Source of the DNA: CAVSKL01 sp963728475 [NCBI: Candidatus Eiseniibacteriota bacterium]
GTDB taxonomy: Bacteria; Eisenbacteria; RBG-16-71-46; JABDJR01
DNA length: 64,000 nucleotides
Direction: 5' to 3'
NCBI GenBank assembly: GCA_963728475.1
Contig: CAVSKL010000001.1
Location: forward strand, 1,860,001-1,924,000
A program made the translations under genes and the position numbers. Of this stretch, positions 55,133 to 62,665 are shown piece after piece. The notes under the pieces were generated by a model, which was not told the origin of the DNA, did not search any database, and saw only the letters and a program-made list of their open reading frames with translations. Each line of letters begins with the position of its first letter. Positions within the stretch are counted from its first letter, which is position 1.

Positions 55133-56026
55133 ATGACGCCGTCCTTCGACCGCCTGGAACTCGTGTTGCCGCTCATCGAGGCCGCCCTCGCCGAGGACGT
55201 GGGTTCCGGCGACGTGACCACCCGCGCCACCGTGCCCGGGACCGCTCTCGCCTCCGCCGAAATCCTGGCCAAGGAGGAGGGGGTGCTGTGCGGGCTGGGG
55301 GTCGCGCGGGCGGTGTTCGAACGGATGGAGCCGCGCATCCGGTTCGAGGCCGACGCCGCCGACGGGGACGCGGTCCTTCCGGGGACGGTGGTGGCCCGGC
55401 TCCAGGGGCCCGCCCGGGGGATCCTCACCGCGGAAAGGACCGCGCTCAACTTCCTCCAGCATCTCTCGGGGATCGCCACCGCCACCCGGCGCGCGGTCCG
55501 GGCCCTGGAGGGGACCGGGGTGCGGATCCTGGACACCCGGAAGACGATTCCCGGCATGCGGCTCCTGGCCAAGTACGCGGTCCGGACCGGGGGGGGCGCT
55601 AACCACCGGCAGGGCCTCCACGACATGGTGCTGATCAAGGAGAACCACATCGCCGCCGCCGGCGGAATCACCGCCGCCGTCCGCCAGGCGCGGGAGGGAT
55701 ATCCGGACCTGGCTCTGGAGGTGGAGGTGACCAACCTCGACGAACTGGACGAGGCCCTGGAGGCGGGGCCGGACCGGGTGCTCCTCGACAACTTCGACCC
55801 GGCCGGAGTGCGCGAGGCGGCGGCGCGGGTGGCGGCGTGGGCCGGGCGCGCCGGGCGCAAGCGTCCCGAGGTCGAGATCTCGGGCCGGATCACCCCGGCC
55901 ACCGTCCGGGACTACGCGGTGGAGGGGGTGGACTTCATCTCCTCCGGGGCCCTCACCCACTCGGTGAAGGCGCTGGACCTCTCACTGGAGCTCACCCTCC
56001 TCCCGGCCCGCGCCTCCGCCCGATAG
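55133..56026 (+). CDS. nadC: nicotinate-nucleotide pyrophosphorylase (quinolinate phosphoribosyltransferase)
   Basis: 297 residues. It makes nicotinate mononucleotide from quinolinate and PRPP in de novo NAD synthesis. Family marks: 'LAEDVGSGDVTTRATVP', 'ERTALNFLQHLSGIAT', 'LDTRKTIPGMRLLAKYAV' with the substrate-binding Arg/Lys, 'GGGANHRQGLHDMVLIKENHI' in sequence and 'LEVEVTNLDEL' followed by 'LLDNF'. Complete. BirA follows after 5 nt, so the two cofactor genes are probably one transcript. Confidence 0.97.
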   Translation: MTPSFDRLELVLPLIEAALAEDVGSGDVTTRATVPGTALASAEILAKEEGVLCGLGVARAVFERMEPRIRFEADAADGDAVLPGTVVARLQGPARGILTAERTALNFLQHLSGIATATRRAVRALEGTGVRILDTRKTIPGMRLLAKYAVRTGGGANHRQGLHDMVLIKENHIAAAGGITAAVRQAREGYPDLALEVEVTNLDELDEALEAGPDRVLLDNFDPAGVREAAARVAAWAGRAGRKRPEVEISGRITPATVRDYAVEGVDFISSGALTHSVKALDLSLELTLLPARASAR

Positions 56027-56031
56027 GCTTC

Positions 56032-56829
56032 ATGGAGCTCACCGCCGCCAACCTCCAGATCTCGTTCCGCAATTCCGACTTCGTGCGGCACTTCTACTTC
56101 TACCCCTCCATCGCCTCCACCAACGACAAGGCCCGCGAGCTGGCCCTGGTGGGTGCGGAGGAGGGGACCCTGGTCGTCGCCGACACCCAGACCGCGGGCA
56201 AGGGACGGCTCGGCCGCTCCTGGTACTCGCCGCCCGGGCTCGGCCTCTACCTCTCGTTCATCTTCCGCCCCGGCGTTCCGGCGGCGGGGGCGCCGGGAGT
56301 GCTCATGGCGATGAGCCTGGGCGCGGCGGAGGCGGTGGAGGCGTCGGGCATCCAGGGCGTGGTCGGGATCAAGTGGCCCAACGACCTGGTGGTGGAGGGG
56401 CGGAAGCTCGCCGGGATCCTGATCGAGATGGGGGTCCAGGGGGGGAACCTGGAATGGTGCGTGGCCGGGGTCGGCATCAACGTGAACCACGCGGCCAAGG
56501 ATTTTCCGGTGGAGCTGCGGGAACGGGCGGTGGCGCTCCGCCAGCTCTGCCATCGCCGCCTGGACCGGCTGGGGCTGGCCCTGAACCTGGTCGCCCGCAC
56601 CGCCTACTGGTACGAGACGTTCCTCCGGGAGGGGATGGACGCGCTGGCCCCGGTCTGGCGCCGCCGCTCGGCGATCCTGGGCCGGGCGGTCCGGGTGGAG
56701 ACCGCGGGCGAGGTGGTGGTGGGCACCGCGGTGGCGCTGGAGCCGGACGGCGCGCTCCGGGTGCGCATGGAGAGCGGCAACGAGGAGGTCCTGCACGTGG
56801 GCGACGTGCACCTCGTTCAGTACCGTTGA
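56032..56829 (+). CDS. birA: biotin--[acetyl-CoA carboxylase] ligase
   Basis: 265 residues from ATG 56032. It attaches biotin to carboxylase carrier proteins through biotinyl-AMP. 'YPSIASTNDKARELA' begins the catalytic domain. The biotin/ATP loop is 'TQTAGKGRLGRSWYSP' (GRGRxxR type with Lys in place of the first Arg), and 'IKWPNDLVVEGRKLAGILIE' and 'GVGINVNH' follow. No N-terminal helix-turn-helix, so it is the monofunctional class without repressor activity. A C-terminal SH3-like domain is present. Confidence 0.95.
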   Translation: MELTAANLQISFRNSDFVRHFYFYPSIASTNDKARELALVGAEEGTLVVADTQTAGKGRLGRSWYSPPGLGLYLSFIFRPGVPAAGAPGVLMAMSLGAAEAVEASGIQGVVGIKWPNDLVVEGRKLAGILIEMGVQGGNLEWCVAGVGINVNHAAKDFPVELRERAVALRQLCHRRLDRLGLALNLVARTAYWYETFLREGMDALAPVWRRRSAILGRAVRVETAGEVVVGTAVALEPDGALRVRMESGNEEVLHVGDVHLVQYR

Positions 56830-56836
56830 CCCCGGG

Positions 56837-56856
56837 GGCCCGCGTCCGCGCGGGCC
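56837..56856 (+). repeat. GC-rich hairpin between birA and nhaA
   Basis: GGCCCGCG-TCCG-CGCGGGCC, 8 bp. No T-tail. Its right side continues as GGGGCCG, and much of it is repeated in the hairpin at 62533-62579, so it may be a weak terminator or a recurring spacer. Confidence 0.4.
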
Positions 56857-56913
56857 GGGGCCGCGGCGCCCGCCCCGCGAGGGCGGACGCGGCGGCGGAG
56901 TGAGACGCACCCT

Positions 56914-58287
56914 ATGAACCGATCCCCCCGAGAGATGGTGGAGGCGTATCTGCGCCGCCCCATCGTGGAGTTCTTCGAGACCGAGGCCTCGGGGGGGATC
57001 GTGCTGATCGCGGCGACCGCGCTGGCGCTGTTCTGGGCCAACTCCCCCTGGCGCGGGGCCTACCACCACCTCTGGCAGACCGAGGTGGGCTTCCGCGGGG
57101 GAGCCGCGGGGCTGGATCTCCCGCTCCATCGCTGGATCAACGACGGCCTGATGGCGGTGTTCTTCTTCTTCGTGGGCCTCGAGATCAAGCGCGAGGTCCT
57201 GACCGGGGAACTGGCCTCGTGGAGGCGGGCCTCGCTTCCCGCCATGGCCGCCCTGGGGGGGATGATGGTCCCCGCCGCCCTCTACGCCCTCCTCAACCGC
57301 GGCGGCCCCGGGGCCGCGGGCTGGGGCGTGGCCATGGCCACCGACATCGCCTTCGCCATCGGGATCCTGATGCTGCTGGGGAGCCGGGTCCCCCTGGCGC
57401 TGAAGGTGTTCCTCACCGCGCTGGCGGTAGTGGACGACCTGGGGGCGGTGGTGGTGATCGCGGTCTTTTACAGCACGGGGGTGGCCTGGGTCTACCTGGG
57501 GGCGGGGCTGGGGCTGGTGGCGCTCCTGTTCGTGGCCGGACGGCTGGGCATGCGCCGCCGGCTGTTCTACGCGGCGGCGGGAGCGGTGGTGTGGTGGCTG
57601 TTCCTGAAGAGCGGGGTCCACGCCACCGTGGCCGGAGTGCTGGTCGCGCTCACCGTGCCCCACCGGCCCTCGCGGCGCCGTCCGGGATTTCCGGATCGAC
57701 TCGAGGAGGTTACCGACGATAGGTGGGGGCGGGAGCGCCGCGGCGATCCCGCGACCGGTGAGGAGGACGAGGCCGCCCTCCCGGCCGGGGAGCGGCTGGC
57801 CGGCGAGGCGGGCTCCCCGCTCCGGCGCCTGGAGCACGGCCTGGCCCCCTGGGTGGCCTACGGCATCATGCCGGTGTTCGCGCTCGCCAACGCGGGAGTG
57901 GAGTTCGAGGGCGGGGCGCTGGCCCGGGCGTTGGGGGACGCGGTGCCCCGGGGCGTGCTGCTGGGGCTGGTGGTGGGGAAGCAGGCCGGCATCCTGGGCT
58001 TCTCGTGGCTGGCGGTGCGGCTGGGCTGGTCGGCGCTCCCCGACGGGGTGGGGTGGCGAAGCCTCCACGGCGCCGCCGTCCTGGGCGGGATCGGGTTCAC
58101 CATGTCGCTCTTCATCGCCGGCCTGGCCTTCGGGTCGGGCCCCCTCCTGGAGGAGGCTAAGATGGGGATTCTCACCGCTTCCTTGATATCGGCGCTCCTC
58201 GGATCGGGGCTCCTGGTCTCGGCACTGCGGCCGGGCCGCTCCGCCCCCGGCGGCGCCGCGCACCACGCTCGAGCCCGGGAGGATTGA
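56914..58287 (+). CDS. nhaA: Na+/H+ antiporter, NhaA family
   Basis: 457 residues with about 12 membrane helices. It exports Na+ in exchange for H+ at the inner membrane. The ion-binding Asp pair (Asp163-Asp164 of E. coli) is present in 'TALAVVDDLGAVVVIA', after 'VAMATDIAFAIGI'. 'MAVFFFFVGLEIKREVLTGEL' and 'GIMPVFALANAGVEF' are other family marks. A polar loop at about 260-305, charged and rich in Arg/Glu, is longer than usual in NhaA. The end is an Arg/His-rich tail. It overlaps no neighbour; dapF starts 5 nt later. Confidence 0.96.
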   Translation: MNRSPREMVEAYLRRPIVEFFETEASGGIVLIAATALALFWANSPWRGAYHHLWQTEVGFRGGAAGLDLPLHRWINDGLMAVFFFFVGLEIKREVLTGELASWRRASLPAMAALGGMMVPAALYALLNRGGPGAAGWGVAMATDIAFAIGILMLLGSRVPLALKVFLTALAVVDDLGAVVVIAVFYSTGVAWVYLGAGLGLVALLFVAGRLGMRRRLFYAAAGAVVWWLFLKSGVHATVAGVLVALTVPHRPSRRRPGFPDRLEEVTDDRWGRERRGDPATGEEDEAALPAGERLAGEAGSPLRRLEHGLAPWVAYGIMPVFALANAGVEFEGGALARALGDAVPRGVLLGLVVGKQAGILGFSWLAVRLGWSALPDGVGWRSLHGAAVLGGIGFTMSLFIAGLAFGSGPLLEEAKMGILTASLISALLGSGLLVSALRPGRSAPGGAAHHARARED

Positions 58288-58292
58288 CCGCA

Positions 58293-59156
58293 ATGCGGTT
58301 CGTGAAGATGGAAGGCTGTGGAAACGACTATGTCTTCGTGGACGGGGGACTGGACCCCGGCCAGGGCGCTCCGCCTCCCCCGGAGGAGATCCCCGGGCTG
58401 AGCCGCGAACTCTCGGACCGGCATCGCGGGGTGGGCTCGGACGGGCTCATCCTCATCCTCCCCGCGGAGGAGGGGGCGGTGCGGATGCGGATGTGGAACG
58501 CGGACGGTACCGAAGGGCGCCTCTGCCTGAACGGCCTTCGCTGCGTGGCCAAGTACGCCGCCGAGACCCTCGCGCTCCCCGACTCGTTCACGGTGGAGGC
58601 ATCCTCCGGCCCGCTCCCGGTTCGGGTGCACCGCGGGCCGGGCGGGGCGGTGGACACGGTCGAGGTCTGGGTGGGCCGGCCCGAGTACGAGCGGTCGAAG
58701 ATCCCCGCCGCGGGGATGGGGGACGAACTCTGGGGAGAGCAGTTCTACGTGGGGGGGATGGGCCTCCGAGGCTACGGCGTGAGCGTGGGCAACCCCCACC
58801 TCGTGCTCTGGATGGACGAGGAAGAAGCGATCTGGCGCGCCCCGCTGGAGGAGATCGGCGAGCCCTTCGAGGAGGACCCCCTCTTCCCCCAGGGGGTGAA
58901 CGTGCACCTGGTGGCGCGGCGGAAGACCGGCGGGATCCTCATGCGCTCGTGGGAACGCGGCTCCGGCCTCACCCTGGCCTGCGGGAGCGGGGCGGCGGCC
59001 GCCTATGCGGTGGCCCACCGGCTGGGCAAGGTGGGGGAGCGGGCGGTGGTGCAGATGCCCGGAGGCGAGGTGGAGCTGCGGACCGAGACCGACGGCCGCC
59101 TGGTCATGACCGGTCCCGCCCGCGAGGTGTTCCGGGGGGAGTGGTTCAGGCCCTGA
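58293..59156 (+). CDS. dapF: diaminopimelate epimerase (divergent substrate loop)
   Basis: 287 residues from ATG 58293 with GGGAGG 10 nt upstream (TTG 58284 adds three). It converts LL- to meso-diaminopimelate for lysine and peptidoglycan. 'MEGCGNDYVFVDGG' is the family start. The two catalytic cysteines lie in 'NADGTEGRLCLNGLRCVAKY' and 'GSGLTLACGSGAAAA'. The first is normally followed by GNG; here it is Leu-Asn-Gly, so the substrate pocket may be altered. It could also be another PLP-independent amino acid racemase of the same fold. Its 3' end overlaps the convergent cvpA-like gene by 11 nt. Confidence 0.88.
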   Translation: MRFVKMEGCGNDYVFVDGGLDPGQGAPPPPEEIPGLSRELSDRHRGVGSDGLILILPAEEGAVRMRMWNADGTEGRLCLNGLRCVAKYAAETLALPDSFTVEASSGPLPVRVHRGPGGAVDTVEVWVGRPEYERSKIPAAGMGDELWGEQFYVGGMGLRGYGVSVGNPHLVLWMDEEEAIWRAPLEEIGEPFEEDPLFPQGVNVHLVARRKTGGILMRSWERGSGLTLACGSGAAAAYAVAHRLGKVGERAVVQMPGGEVELRTETDGRLVMTGPAREVFRGEWFRP

Positions 59157-59727
59157 TCCGGGCCGGGAGAGCGGTCTCGGGCGCGGCCACGGTGATGGGG
59201 CTTCCCCCCGGCCGGTGCTCGGCGGGGAGCCGCTCCAGCCGGTCCAGCAGCACCACCCGCGGCCCTTCGGGGAGGAGCGGGGCCATCGCCCGCGCGCTCC
59301 AGCTCAGGTAGGGGAGCAGGGTGGAGCCGGCGAGGATCGGCGCCGAGGGCTCAAGGAAGAGCGTGAGCCCGAGCACCAGGACCAGCCCCATGATCGCCCC
59401 CCGCACCAGCCCGAAAAGCCCCCCCAGGAGCCGGTTGGCGAATCCGAGCTGGGCCAGCTCGATCACCTTGCTGATGAGGTGCGCGATCAGCCCCACCCCC
59501 AGCATGGTGACGGCGAAGATGAGGATGAGCGAGACCGCGTAGTCGGCGGGGGCATTGTGGATCCAGTGCTCGAGGCGGGGGGCCAGGGACGGGCTCAGGA
59601 CCAGGGCCAGCACCACCCCGGCCAGCACCCCCACCAGCGCGAAGATCTCGCGGACCAGCCCCTTCATGAGCCCCGCCACCACCGAGATCCCCACCAACAG
59701 GAGCAGGAACAAGTCGAGGACGTTCAT
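59146..59727 (-). CDS. cvpA: CvpA family membrane protein
   Basis: 193 residues from ATG 59727. Four hydrophobic segments (about 4-22, 26-46, 62-84, 100-124) with the family's 'DLFLLLLVGISVVAGLMKGLVREIFALVG' start, shortened here: a D near the N terminus, then G-x-x-x-G-L-x-R-E. The C-terminal 60 residues are polar. CvpA is an inner-membrane protein first linked to colicin V production, with roles in envelope stress in some species. It overlaps the upstream Memo-AMMECR1 gene by 4 nt and the convergent dapF by 11 nt. Confidence 0.88.
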   Translation of the reverse strand: MNVLDLFLLLLVGISVVAGLMKGLVREIFALVGVLAGVVLALVLSPSLAPRLEHWIHNAPADYAVSLILIFAVTMLGVGLIAHLISKVIELAQLGFANRLLGGLFGLVRGAIMGLVLVLGLTLFLEPSAPILAGSTLLPYLSWSARAMAPLLPEGPRVVLLDRLERLPAEHRPGGSPITVAAPETALPARIRA

Positions 59728-61172
59728 GAACCGCCGTTCATGGCGGGCTTGCCCGGGCCCGCGTGGAAGACCTGGGCCCCGAAGACTTCGATCCGGGCGC
59801 CCTTCCGCCAGGCGTCGGTGGGCAGGCCGGCCTTGATGCAGGCCTGCTCCAGGAGCGTCTCCCGGGTCCACCCGTATTCCTCCGCGACCTGGGGAAGGAG
59901 GAGGCCGCGGCGTCCGCCCAGGCTCACGATCACCCCGTGCCGGCCCGGCACCACCTCCTCCGGGCTCGCGGCCCGGCGGGGATCCTCGAGAAGGCTCACC
60001 TCCACCGACATGTCGTCCATCTCCTCGGGGGCGACCGGTTCGAAGCGGGGATCGGCGTGGGCCGCCGACCGCGCCGCCAGCGCCACCGCGCGCCACCGGG
60101 GATGCCGGGCCTCCAGGCTGCCGATGCAGCCGCGAAGCTCGGGCCCGCGGCGGAGGGTGACGAAGGCGCGGCCGGGGCGGCGCAGGTTGTCGGTGATCCG
60201 GCGGAGCTCCAGGACGGGAAGAGGCGCGTCCTCGGCGGAGCGGGCGGCCTCGTAGGCCAGGCGGAGCAGGGTGTCCGCCTCCGACGGGGTGACCGCCGCG
60301 GCGTGGGCGGAGAATTCCACCTTCTGCGGGGGCATGCCGCGGTAGAAGGCGGCGGAGAGGTATCCGACCACGCTCCCGGTGGCGCCGGCGGCGTCGCCGC
60401 TGTCCCCGTAGCGCAAGACGCGCGAGCCCTCGGCGCCGGCGATGCCGGCCCCCAGCATCACCGCCACCAGCGAGTCTCCGCCGCACGCCTCCACCCGCCC
60501 CTCCCTCAGGTCTTCCCAGAGGGAGGTCGGCGCGAAGGCGCGGACGAGCTCGGTCACCCGTCCGTCCAGTTTTCGGGCGACTTCGCGGGGATGGTAGTGA
60601 GAGAGATCGGTGGAAGCGATGAGCACCACCTTGGGGTTGTCGAGGGCCCGCGACAAGACGTTGGCCATGAGCTCCACGTTGGTGCGGGAACGGAAACCCA
60701 TGAGCACCGGCACGATCCGGACGCCGGGGAGCACCCGCTGCAGGAAGGGGAGCTGCACCTCCAGGCAGTGCTCGCGGCGGTGCGCCTCGGGGGCCGCCCG
60801 CATCCCCGAGCCCGCCTCCAGGAAGAGCGCGGCCAGTTCCTCGTCCACGTCCACGTCGCCGAGAGGGGTGCGGAAGACGCCGGCGGGGTAGATCGCGATC
60901 CCCTCGAACCCGACGTAGTGGTCGGGGCCCACCAGGACCACGGTGTGGACGTCGCGTCCCTTCAGGCACGCGAAGGCCTCGGCGGCGACCGTCCCCGAGA
61001 AGGGGTAGCCGGCGTGGGGACATGCGAGCGCTTTGAGCTCCCGGTCGGGTTCGAGCTGCGTCCGCGCCCCGGCGAGGAGGTCGTCGACCAGGCGGGAAAG
61101 CGCCTCCGGATCGCCGGGATAGAACGCGCCCGCCACCGCCGGATCACGCACCGGGCGCGAGGAACCTGTCAA
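59724..61172 (-). CDS. AmmeMemoRadiSam proteins B (Memo) and A (AMMECR1) fused
   Basis: 482 residues from TTG 61172, with GGGAGG about 9 nt upstream; a GTG seven codons later is an alternative start. Residues 1-275 are Memo: 'VRDPAVAGAFYPGDPEAL', 'CPHAGYPFSGTVAAEAF', 'VLVGPDHYVG', 'EHCLEVQLPFLQ' and 'ASTDLSHYH', which carry the His/Asp residues of this dioxygenase-like fold. Residues 295-480 are AMMECR1: 'AFVTLRRGPELRGCIGSLEA' with the conserved LRGCIG, and 'EVSLLEDPRR'. In bacteria these usually sit with a radical SAM partner of unknown reaction; none is visible nearby. Cytoplasmic. Confidence 0.93.
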   Translation of the reverse strand: MTGSSRPVRDPAVAGAFYPGDPEALSRLVDDLLAGARTQLEPDRELKALACPHAGYPFSGTVAAEAFACLKGRDVHTVVLVGPDHYVGFEGIAIYPAGVFRTPLGDVDVDEELAALFLEAGSGMRAAPEAHRREHCLEVQLPFLQRVLPGVRIVPVLMGFRSRTNVELMANVLSRALDNPKVVLIASTDLSHYHPREVARKLDGRVTELVRAFAPTSLWEDLREGRVEACGGDSLVAVMLGAGIAGAEGSRVLRYGDSGDAAGATGSVVGYLSAAFYRGMPPQKVEFSAHAAAVTPSEADTLLRLAYEAARSAEDAPLPVLELRRITDNLRRPGRAFVTLRRGPELRGCIGSLEARHPRWRAVALAARSAAHADPRFEPVAPEEMDDMSVEVSLLEDPRRAASPEEVVPGRHGVIVSLGGRRGLLLPQVAEEYGWTRETLLEQACIKAGLPTDAWRKGARIEVFGAQVFHAGPGKPAMNGGS

Positions 61173-61269
61173 AAGTGGGTGCCTCCCGTGTGGATGCCAG
61201 AAAAGACGGTATCACCGGGGACTAGACCGCACAAGCTCCTCCCGCCTCCCCTCGCGGTGTCGGCTCGCG

Positions 61270-61298
61270 TTGACACCCCTTCCCCCGAAATCTATGCT
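61270..61298 (+). promoter_or_regulatory. promoter of the amino-acid dehydrogenase gene
   Basis: TTGACA (61270-61275), exactly 17 nt, TATGCT (61293-61298): the best sigma-70-type promoter in the window. It implies a start near 61305 and a leader of about 93 nt before ATG 61398. Confidence 0.7.
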
Positions 61299-61397
61299 CA
61301 TGCCGCATTCCGTTCGTGAGCGGGGGCTCCGGCCCTCTCGCGCCCCCTTCGGTTCCGAATTCACGAACTCGAATTCCATAGACAAGGAGAGAACACC

Positions 61398-62516
61398 ATG
61401 CCCGGTGGCGTCTTCGAAAGCATGGGCCGCAAGGACCATGAGCAAGTCGTTTACTGCTCGGACAAATCCACCGGACTCAGGGCCATCATCGCCGTTCACG
61501 ACACCACCCTCGGACCCGCGCTGGGCGGTTGCCGGATGTGGACGTTCGAAAACGAGGAGGCGGCTCTCGAGGACGTGCTGCGACTCTCCCGGGGGATGAC
61601 CTACAAGGCGGCGGTGGCGGGGTTGAATCTGGGTGGGGGAAAGGCCGTCATCATCGGCGATCCCAAGAAACAGAAGACCGAGACCCTCTTCCGCGCCTTC
61701 GGGCGGTTCGTCCACAGCCTGGGAGGCCGTTACATCACCGCCGAGGACGTGGGGACCAGCGTCCACGACATGGAGTGGGTCCGGATGGAGACCCCCTACG
61801 TCACCGGCATCGGCAAAGCGCTGGGAGGGAGCGGCGATCCATCGCCGTTCACCGCCCGGGGGGTCTACATGGGCATGAAGGCCTGCGTCCGGTGGAGGAC
61901 CGGCAAGGACGACCTCTCCGGGCTCAAGGTCGCCATCCAGGGGATGGGGCACACCGGCTACTACCTGGCCGAGTACCTCCACGCCGACGGGGTGAAGCTC
62001 TACGTCACCGACATCGAGGAGGACCGGGTGCGAAGCGCGGTGGAGGCGTTCGGCGCGGAGGCGGTGGCCCCCGACGCGATCTACGACGTGGACGCCGACG
62101 TCTACGCCCCCTGCGCCCTGGGCGGGACCGTCAACGACCAGACCCTGGAGCGGATGAAGTTCAAGATCATCGCCGGGTCCTCGAACAACGTGTTGAAGGA
62201 CGAGGAGAAGCACGGCCCCATGCTGCGCAAGATGGGAGTGCTCTACGCTCCCGACTTCGCCATCAACGCGGGCGGGCTCATCAACGTGGCCAACGAGCTG
62301 GAGGGATACAACCAGGAGCGGGCCATGCGCCAGGTCGAGCGGATCGACGGGGTGATCACCGAGATCTTCGAGATGTCGAAGAAGGAGGACATCCCCACCG
62401 GACAGGCCGCCACCCGGGTGGCCGAGGAGCGCATCCGCATGATGGCCAAGGTGAAGCAGTCCTGGGTGGGGCCGCAGGAATCCATGAACCCCCGGAACCG
62501 CCACCACGCGGGCTGA
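61398..62516 (+). CDS. Glu/Leu/Phe/Val-type dehydrogenase, probably leucine dehydrogenase
   Basis: 372 residues, with AAGGAG 8 nt before the ATG. NAD-dependent oxidative deamination of a branched-chain amino acid, linking amino-acid breakdown to ammonium. 'ALGGCRMWTF' and 'RGMTYKAAVAGLNLGGGKAVI' carry the two conserved Lys of the active site. The second domain has the Rossmann loop 'VAIQGMGHTGYYLAEYL' and 'VTDIEEDRV', where Asp suggests NAD rather than NADP. 'APCALGGTVND' and 'IIAGSSNNVL' match leucine dehydrogenases. Length agrees with that group (about 365). A strong dedicated promoter suggests high expression. Confidence 0.93.
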   Translation: MPGGVFESMGRKDHEQVVYCSDKSTGLRAIIAVHDTTLGPALGGCRMWTFENEEAALEDVLRLSRGMTYKAAVAGLNLGGGKAVIIGDPKKQKTETLFRAFGRFVHSLGGRYITAEDVGTSVHDMEWVRMETPYVTGIGKALGGSGDPSPFTARGVYMGMKACVRWRTGKDDLSGLKVAIQGMGHTGYYLAEYLHADGVKLYVTDIEEDRVRSAVEAFGAEAVAPDAIYDVDADVYAPCALGGTVNDQTLERMKFKIIAGSSNNVLKDEEKHGPMLRKMGVLYAPDFAINAGGLINVANELEGYNQERAMRQVERIDGVITEIFEMSKKEDIPTGQAATRVAEERIRMMAKVKQSWVGPQESMNPRNRHHAG

Positions 62517-62532
62517 CGGGCGAGGGGCGCCG

Positions 62533-62579
62533 CCACGGCCGGGCCCGGTCCGCGCGCGCGGGCCGGGGCCGGGTCGTGG
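62533..62579. terminator. long GC hairpin between convergent genes
   Basis: CCACG at 62533-62537 pairs with CGTGG at 62575-62579, and the inner arms pair almost completely around CGCGCG. It fits a shared terminator for the dehydrogenase gene and the convergent methyltransferase gene, although it lacks a T-run. Confidence 0.5.
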
Positions 62580-62665
62580 ACGCGGCGTGCCGGCCGGGGA
62601 GGGTGCGGGCGGGAGCACCGCAGCGGGGGACCCGGGAGCGCCCCGCATCCCGCCCGAGGCCCCGT

